Source: Phycisphaerales bacterium
Lineage (GTDB): Bacteria; Planctomycetota; Phycisphaerae; SM23-33
Direction of reading: 5' to 3'
Length of the DNA stretch: 9,249 bases
Assembly (NCBI GenBank): GCA_003171235.1
Contig: PMYM01000167.1
Location: 1 to 9,249 of the forward strand
Shown here: positions 6,397 to 9,249 of the stretch, piece after piece
Layout: each line of letters starts with the position of its first letter
How positions within the stretch are numbered: position 1 is the first letter of the stretch
Notes under the pieces: model-generated
Database searches by the model: none
What the model was told of the DNA's origin: nothing
What the model saw: the letters and a program-made list of their open reading frames with translations, nothing else
Made by a program: the position numbers and the translations under genes

Positions 6397-6412
6397 CCGG
6401 CCGGCGGGCCGG
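6397..6412 (+). terminator. GC stem-loop after the aminotransferase gene
   Basis: CCGGCC (6397-6402) pairs perfectly with GGCCGG (6407-6412) around a GGCG tetraloop, 4 nt after the stop codon. The only T-run (TTTTT, about 6437-6441) is 25 nt further on, so it is at best a poor intrinsic terminator. It could reduce read-through into ahbC, which has its own -10 element. Confidence 0.3.
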
Positions 6413-6440
6413 CGCCCTGCAACGCCCGGGGGTAGGTTTT

Positions 6441-6454
6441 TGGTATAACGGAAG
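6441..6454 (+). promoter_or_regulatory. Extended -10 and short RBS for ahbC
   Basis: TGGTATAAC (6441-6449) has the TGn-TATAAT form of an extended -10 element and needs no -35. It is followed by GGAAG (6450-6454), 4 nt before the ATG at 6459. A start near 6456 would give an almost leaderless transcript that excludes GGAAG; read-through transcripts could use GGAAG as SD. Confidence 0.4.
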
Positions 6455-6458
6455 TGCG

Positions 6459-7607
6459 ATGATTTCCATCTCCACGCTGGTGAGCGGGCGGCAGTTCGGG
6501 GCGCACCGCCTGCGCTATGGCCGCCCGGCGGATCGCCCGCCCGGCCCGGTGGTCGTCTACAACTGCACCAGCGCCTGCAACCTGGATTGCTCGCATTGCT
6601 ACGCCCAGGGCTGGCCGGCGGAGTCGCTTTCGACCGACCAGGCAAAGGCCATGCTGGGCGACCTGGCGGCCATGGGCTGCCCGGTGGTGCTGTTTTCCGG
6701 GGGCGAGCCGTTGCTGCGCGAGGACCTGAGCGAACTGGCCGCCCATGCGGTTGGGCTGGGGATGCGGGCGGTGGTGTCATCCAACGGCACATTGATCACG
6801 CCGGCCCAGGCCGAGGCGCTGGCCCGCGCGGGCGTCTCTTACGTGGGCATCAGCCTGGACGGCATGGAGGCAACGCACGACCGCCTTCGCGGCCGGAAGT
6901 CGGCCTTTCGCCAGGCCCTGGCCGGGCTGGAGCACTGCCGCGCCGCCGGCCTCAAGGTGGGCTTGCGCGTCACCCTCACGCGGCAAAACCTGAGCGACCT
7001 GCCGGGGCTGCTTGACCTGGCCCGCCAGCGGCGCATCCCGCGGCTGTGCCTGTATCACCTGGTGTACACCGGCAGGGGAGGCAACCTGCGGGAAGCGGAC
7101 CTCACCGCCCCCCAGCGCCGCTCCATGATGGACCTGATGATCGCCCGGGCGGCAGAGGCCTCCGCCGACGGCGACGAATTGGAGCTGCTGACGGTGGACA
7201 ACCACGCCGACGGCCCGTACCTATACCTGCAGCTTCAGAAGAGCGACCCGGCGCGGGCCCAGGCGGCCATGGACCTGCTGCGCATATCCGGCGGCAACGC
7301 CTCGGGTGAGCGCATCGGCTGCGTGCGCCCCGACGGCACGGTGCTGCCCGACCAGTTCTGGCAGAGCCAGCCGCTGGGCAATGTCCGTCAGAGACCTTTC
7401 TCCAGCATCTGGACCGACGCGGCTAACCCGCTGCTGGCGAGCCTTCGCCGGCGTCCCCGACCGCTGACGGGCCGCTGCCGCTGCTGCCGCTTCCTGGACA
7501 TCTGCAACGGCAACTTCCGCGCCCGGGCCGAGCAGGCCACCGGCGACATCTGGGGCGACGACCCGGCTTGCTACCTGACGGACGAGGAAATTGCCCCGCG
7601 CGGATGA
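6459..7607 (+). CDS. ahbC: AhbC-like radical SAM/SPASM enzyme (12,18-didecarboxysiroheme deacetylase)
   Basis: Predicted to remove the two acetate side chains of 12,18-didecarboxysiroheme to give Fe-coproporphyrin III, in the siroheme-dependent heme b route known from sulfate reducers and methanogens. The 382-aa protein begins MISISTLVSG and LRYGR as AhbC proteins do. The radical SAM motif is CNLDCSHC (C40, C44, C47), followed by FSGGEPLLR (79-87). Hallmarks of the AhbC/NirJ family are PDGTVLPDQFW in the C-terminal half and a cysteine-rich auxiliary-cluster region CRCCRFLDIC (340-349), followed by RARAEQATGD and DPACYLTDEEI, with C371. NirJ of heme d1 synthesis has the same layout, but the AhbD partner directly downstream favours AhbC. 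No ahbA or ahbB is in the window. Confidence 0.85.
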   Translation: MISISTLVSGRQFGAHRLRYGRPADRPPGPVVVYNCTSACNLDCSHCYAQGWPAESLSTDQAKAMLGDLAAMGCPVVLFSGGEPLLREDLSELAAHAVGLGMRAVVSSNGTLITPAQAEALARAGVSYVGISLDGMEATHDRLRGRKSAFRQALAGLEHCRAAGLKVGLRVTLTRQNLSDLPGLLDLARQRRIPRLCLYHLVYTGRGGNLREADLTAPQRRSMMDLMIARAAEASADGDELELLTVDNHADGPYLYLQLQKSDPARAQAAMDLLRISGGNASGERIGCVRPDGTVLPDQFWQSQPLGNVRQRPFSSIWTDAANPLLASLRRRPRPLTGRCRCCRFLDICNGNFRARAEQATGDIWGDDPACYLTDEEIAPRG

Positions 7608-7647
7608 CTGTGGCTTTTGTGTTTTGTCGTTCGCCAGAGGCATGAGA

Positions 7648-7739
7648 GTTGATCGGTGAATCGGTTGATCGGTTAATCAGTGGCCGGTTTACCAATAATC
7701 GATTCGCCGATTAACCGATTCACTGATTAACCGATTAAC
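7648..7739. repeat. Palindromic array of 8-bp units between ahbC and ahbD
   Basis: The left arm has units TTGATCGG, TGAATCGG, TTGATCGG and TTAATCAG (7649-7680); the right arm has CCGATTAA, CCGATTCA, CTGATTAA and CCGATTAA (7707-7738), the same units inverted. The two arms can fold into a long imperfect hairpin with a loop of about 26 nt. The array ends 2 nt before the ahbD ATG, and the only SD-like sequence (AGAGG, 7636-7640) is about 100 nt away on its other side. No flush target duplication is visible. Confidence 0.75.
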
Positions 7740-7741
7740 CA

Positions 7742-8830
7742 ATGATCCTACCATCCAGTCAACCCGCAGCGCCGGGCTCGCCCGAGCTGAAGCTGCTCTT
7801 CTGGGAGACCACCGCCCGGTGCAATCTCTCCTGCCGGCATTGCCGCCGGTTGGCGAGCTCGGCCCAGCCTGACGAATTGACCACGCAGGAAGTTCGCGGC
7901 GTGCTGGAGGGTCTGGCGGAGTTGGGCCGGCCGGTGGTGGTTTTCTCCGGCGGCGAGCCGCTGCTGCGGCCGGATTGGCAGGAACTCACCCAGCACGCCC
8001 GCTCGCTGGGCCTGCCGATCGCCCTGGCCACTAACGGCACGCTCATCGACTCCGACCTCGCGGGCAGGATCGCTACGGCGGGCTTCTCCCGCGTGGCCGT
8101 CAGCCTGGATGCCCCCGACGCCGCCCGACATGACGCCTTCCGCGGCCAGGCGGGCGCATTCGACGCCGCCCTGCGCGGCATCGAGCACCTGCGGGTGGCG
8201 GGTCTGCCGGTGCAGATCAATTCCACCCTCACCGCCGGCAACGCCGACGAGTTGGACGCCTTCTATGACCTGGCCCTGCGGCTGGGAGCGGCGGCCTGGC
8301 ACTTGTTCGTGCTGGTGCCCGTCGGCTGCGGGTTGGAACTGGGCCAGAGCGAGCAGCTTTCCGCCCAGCAGTGCGAGGAAGTGCTCGGGTGGGTTTGCCG
8401 GCGGCAGGCGCAGGGGCCGCTGGACATCAAGGTGACCTGCGCCCCGCACTACGCCCGCGTGGCCCGGCAGTTTCTTGAGCGACACGGGTCCGGTGGACCC
8501 AACGAGCCGGGCGCGCAGCGGGTGGCGTCGATGCTCCGCGGCCGGGGGTGCCTGGCCGGGACGGGCGTGGTTTTCGTTTCCTCCATCGGCGAAGTTTTCC
8601 CCTGCGGGTATTTCCCGGTTTCCTGCGGCAATATCCGGCGACACACCCTTGGCGAGATCTGGCGAACCTCTCCGGTGCTGGCCCGGCTGCGGGATGCGTC
8701 GGGGCTCACCGGCCGGTGCGGCGCCTGCGAGTATCGCCAAACCTGCGGCGGCTGCCGGGCCCGCGCCCTGGCCGCCACCGGCGACTACATGGGCCCCGAG
8801 CCCGCCTGCCCGCACGTGCCTGGAGAATAG
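7742..8830 (+). CDS. ahbD: AhbD-like radical SAM/SPASM heme b synthase
   Basis: Predicted to convert the two propionates of Fe-coproporphyrin III to vinyl groups, the last step of the siroheme-dependent heme b pathway. 362 aa. The radical SAM cluster motif is CNLSCRHC (C27, C31, C34), followed by FSGGEPLLRPDW. The middle matches AhbD closely: VSLDAPDAARHDAFRG, GAAAWHLFVLVPVG and TCAPHYARVARQ. Auxiliary-cluster cysteines lie in RGCLAGTG, PCGYF with SCGN, and CGACEYRQTCGGCRARA (326-342), with a last one at C356. The start is uncertain: ATG 7742 directly follows the palindromic array and has no SD, and few residues precede the conserved LKLLFWETTARCNL, so the true start cannot be far away. It is probably co-transcribed with ahbC across the palindrome. 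Confidence 0.88.
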   Translation: MILPSSQPAAPGSPELKLLFWETTARCNLSCRHCRRLASSAQPDELTTQEVRGVLEGLAELGRPVVVFSGGEPLLRPDWQELTQHARSLGLPIALATNGTLIDSDLAGRIATAGFSRVAVSLDAPDAARHDAFRGQAGAFDAALRGIEHLRVAGLPVQINSTLTAGNADELDAFYDLALRLGAAAWHLFVLVPVGCGLELGQSEQLSAQQCEEVLGWVCRRQAQGPLDIKVTCAPHYARVARQFLERHGSGGPNEPGAQRVASMLRGRGCLAGTGVVFVSSIGEVFPCGYFPVSCGNIRRHTLGEIWRTSPVLARLRDASGLTGRCGACEYRQTCGGCRARALAATGDYMGPEPACPHVPGE

Positions 8831-8832
8831 CC

Positions 8833-8852
8833 TGCACGCCGCAGGGCGTGCA
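8833..8852 (+). terminator. Stem-loop right after ahbD
   Basis: TGCACGCC (8833-8840) pairs perfectly with GGCGTGCA (8845-8852) around the loop GCAG, beginning 2 nt after the TAG stop. The following bases, ACTTGTCG, hold no U-tract, so it is either a weak terminator or a structure that stabilises the 3' end of the ahb mRNA. Confidence 0.45.
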
Positions 8853-9096
8853 ACTTGTCGCACGCGCAATGCCTGCCTGGCTTCCGCGCTTGCCTGCGCC
8901 ACCCGAAGCCCCCGGTGACGGTCTCCTCATATTCCAAAGGCCGTGCCGTGACCGGTTGGGTGGTTGGTTCTCTCCTGCCGGCGGAGCAACACGCCGGCGA
9001 GATCGCGCCAACAAGGCAGTTCATCACGGCATCGCGAGTTAGATTGATTACCCAAGGCCAACCCAGCCACTCGCTCTGTCTTTCCTGGTCCGGGAT

Positions 9097-9141
9097 CCGG
9101 GGGTTGCGCGGCGACAAAAGACGTCGCCGCTCCACCCCCGG
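9097..9141. other. Strong two-part stem-loop in the tail, possible RNA or terminator
   Basis: CCGGGGGT (9097-9104) pairs perfectly with ACCCCCGG (9134-9141); inside it GCGGCGAC (9108-9115) pairs perfectly with GTCGCCGC (9123-9130). The two 8-bp stems are separated by a 3x3 internal loop (TGC and TCC) and closed by a 7-nt loop AAAAGAC. The + strand continues CTAAACTCTTT. Two perfect 8-bp stems in one register are unlikely by chance. It could be a bidirectional terminator or part of a structured RNA or repeat element. Confidence 0.5.
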
Positions 9142-9231
9142 CTAAACTCTTTCGGCCCTGCGGGCCTTGGTGCCCGGAAGGCAAAGGTTCTCCCGCTTTG
9201 CCAGAGGCCATAATCGATGGGGGCGCCTCTT

Positions 9232-9249
9232 AGAGCCTATCCTAATAAC
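9232..9249. repeat. Right copy of the 18-bp terminal inverted repeat (probable IS end)
   Basis: AGAGCCTATCCTAATAAC is the exact reverse complement of bases 1-18. TTA occupies 9230-9232 directly before GAGCC, mirroring the TTA at 18-20, as expected for element ends that duplicate a 3-bp TNA target. The element interior lies beyond the window. Confidence 0.6.

Larger units (their letters stand above)
8831..9231. other. Gene-free tail with several hairpins
   Basis: I find no credible gene in these roughly 400 bases on either strand: the open frames have no SD and no recognisable domain. The stretch holds perfect stem-loops at 8833-8852, 8977-8998 (GCCGGCG with an 8-nt loop), 9154-9166 (GGCCC with a TGC loop) and 9180-9202 (GGCAAAG with a 9-nt loop), plus the large two-part stem at 9097-9141. 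No tRNA, tmRNA or rRNA segment was recognised. Confidence 0.6.

Noticed and set aside
5016..6746. Open frame of 576 codons on the minus strand opposite the aminotransferase and part of ahbC
   Set aside because: It spans two well-identified + strand genes and their spacer and shows no family motifs, so it is a compositional shadow.
7642..7745. ATGA on both sides of the octamer palindrome as a target duplication
   Set aside because: The copies are not flush with the palindrome ends (3-4 bases away on one side and 2 on the other), so the match is probably chance.
8785..9211. Overlapping minus-strand frames in the tail as a small gene or a broken gene
   Set aside because: No SD, no recognisable domain, and the frames run over several perfect hairpins and the end of ahbD; nothing supports coding.

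Overview
This GC-rich window of about 9.2 kb looks like a complete contig from a bacterial chromosome. It carries seven confident genes and one tentative small gene, all on the + strand except ribD at the left edge. The probable host is an anaerobic or facultative environmental bacterium. The high GC, the Gfo/Idh/MocA oxidoreductase, a 23S-rRNA-intervening-type four-helix-bundle gene wrapped in short AT-rich repeats, and the siroheme-dependent heme genes would suit Planctomycetota or a deltaproteobacterium-like lineage. No phylogenetic marker here settles the taxonomy.

Layout from left to right: (i) An 18-bp sequence at the left edge recurs inverted at the right edge, and both copies look like insertion-sequence ends with a TTA target. 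(ii) ribD (riboflavin synthesis) runs leftward to a stop codon that touches this repeat. (iii) A divergent promoter region of 179 bp leads to a small protein that resembles the Sm/Hfq fold. (iv) A B12-binding-domain radical SAM enzyme of unknown substrate follows. (v) A Gfo/Idh/MocA oxidoreductase has a ribosome binding site that lies inside a perfect 8-bp hairpin. (vi) A 488-bp cassette with perfect 27-bp inverted ends, made of GATTTNN heptamers and flanked by CTTA on both sides, holds a four-helix-bundle (S23) gene with visibly lower GC. (vii) A class III aminotransferase comes next. (viii) Two radical SAM/SPASM genes match AhbC and AhbD, the last two enzymes of the siroheme-to-heme b pathway, and are separated by a roughly 90-bp palindrome of 8-bp units. 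(ix) A gene-free tail of about 420 bp contains several hairpins and ends in the second copy of the terminal repeat.

How the genes work together: ahbC and ahbD form a clear functional pair, acting on 12,18-didecarboxysiroheme and then on Fe-coproporphyrin III. The siroheme decarboxylase genes ahbA/ahbB are not in the window. The Gfo/Idh gene and the aminotransferase may once have been direct neighbours, now split by the S23 cassette, but no shared pathway can be shown. ribD, the Sm-like gene and the B12 radical SAM gene look like independent chromosomal genes. The points of most interest are the S23 cassette, the Shine-Dalgarno-masking hairpin, the palindrome between ahbC and ahbD, and the inverted ends of the window.
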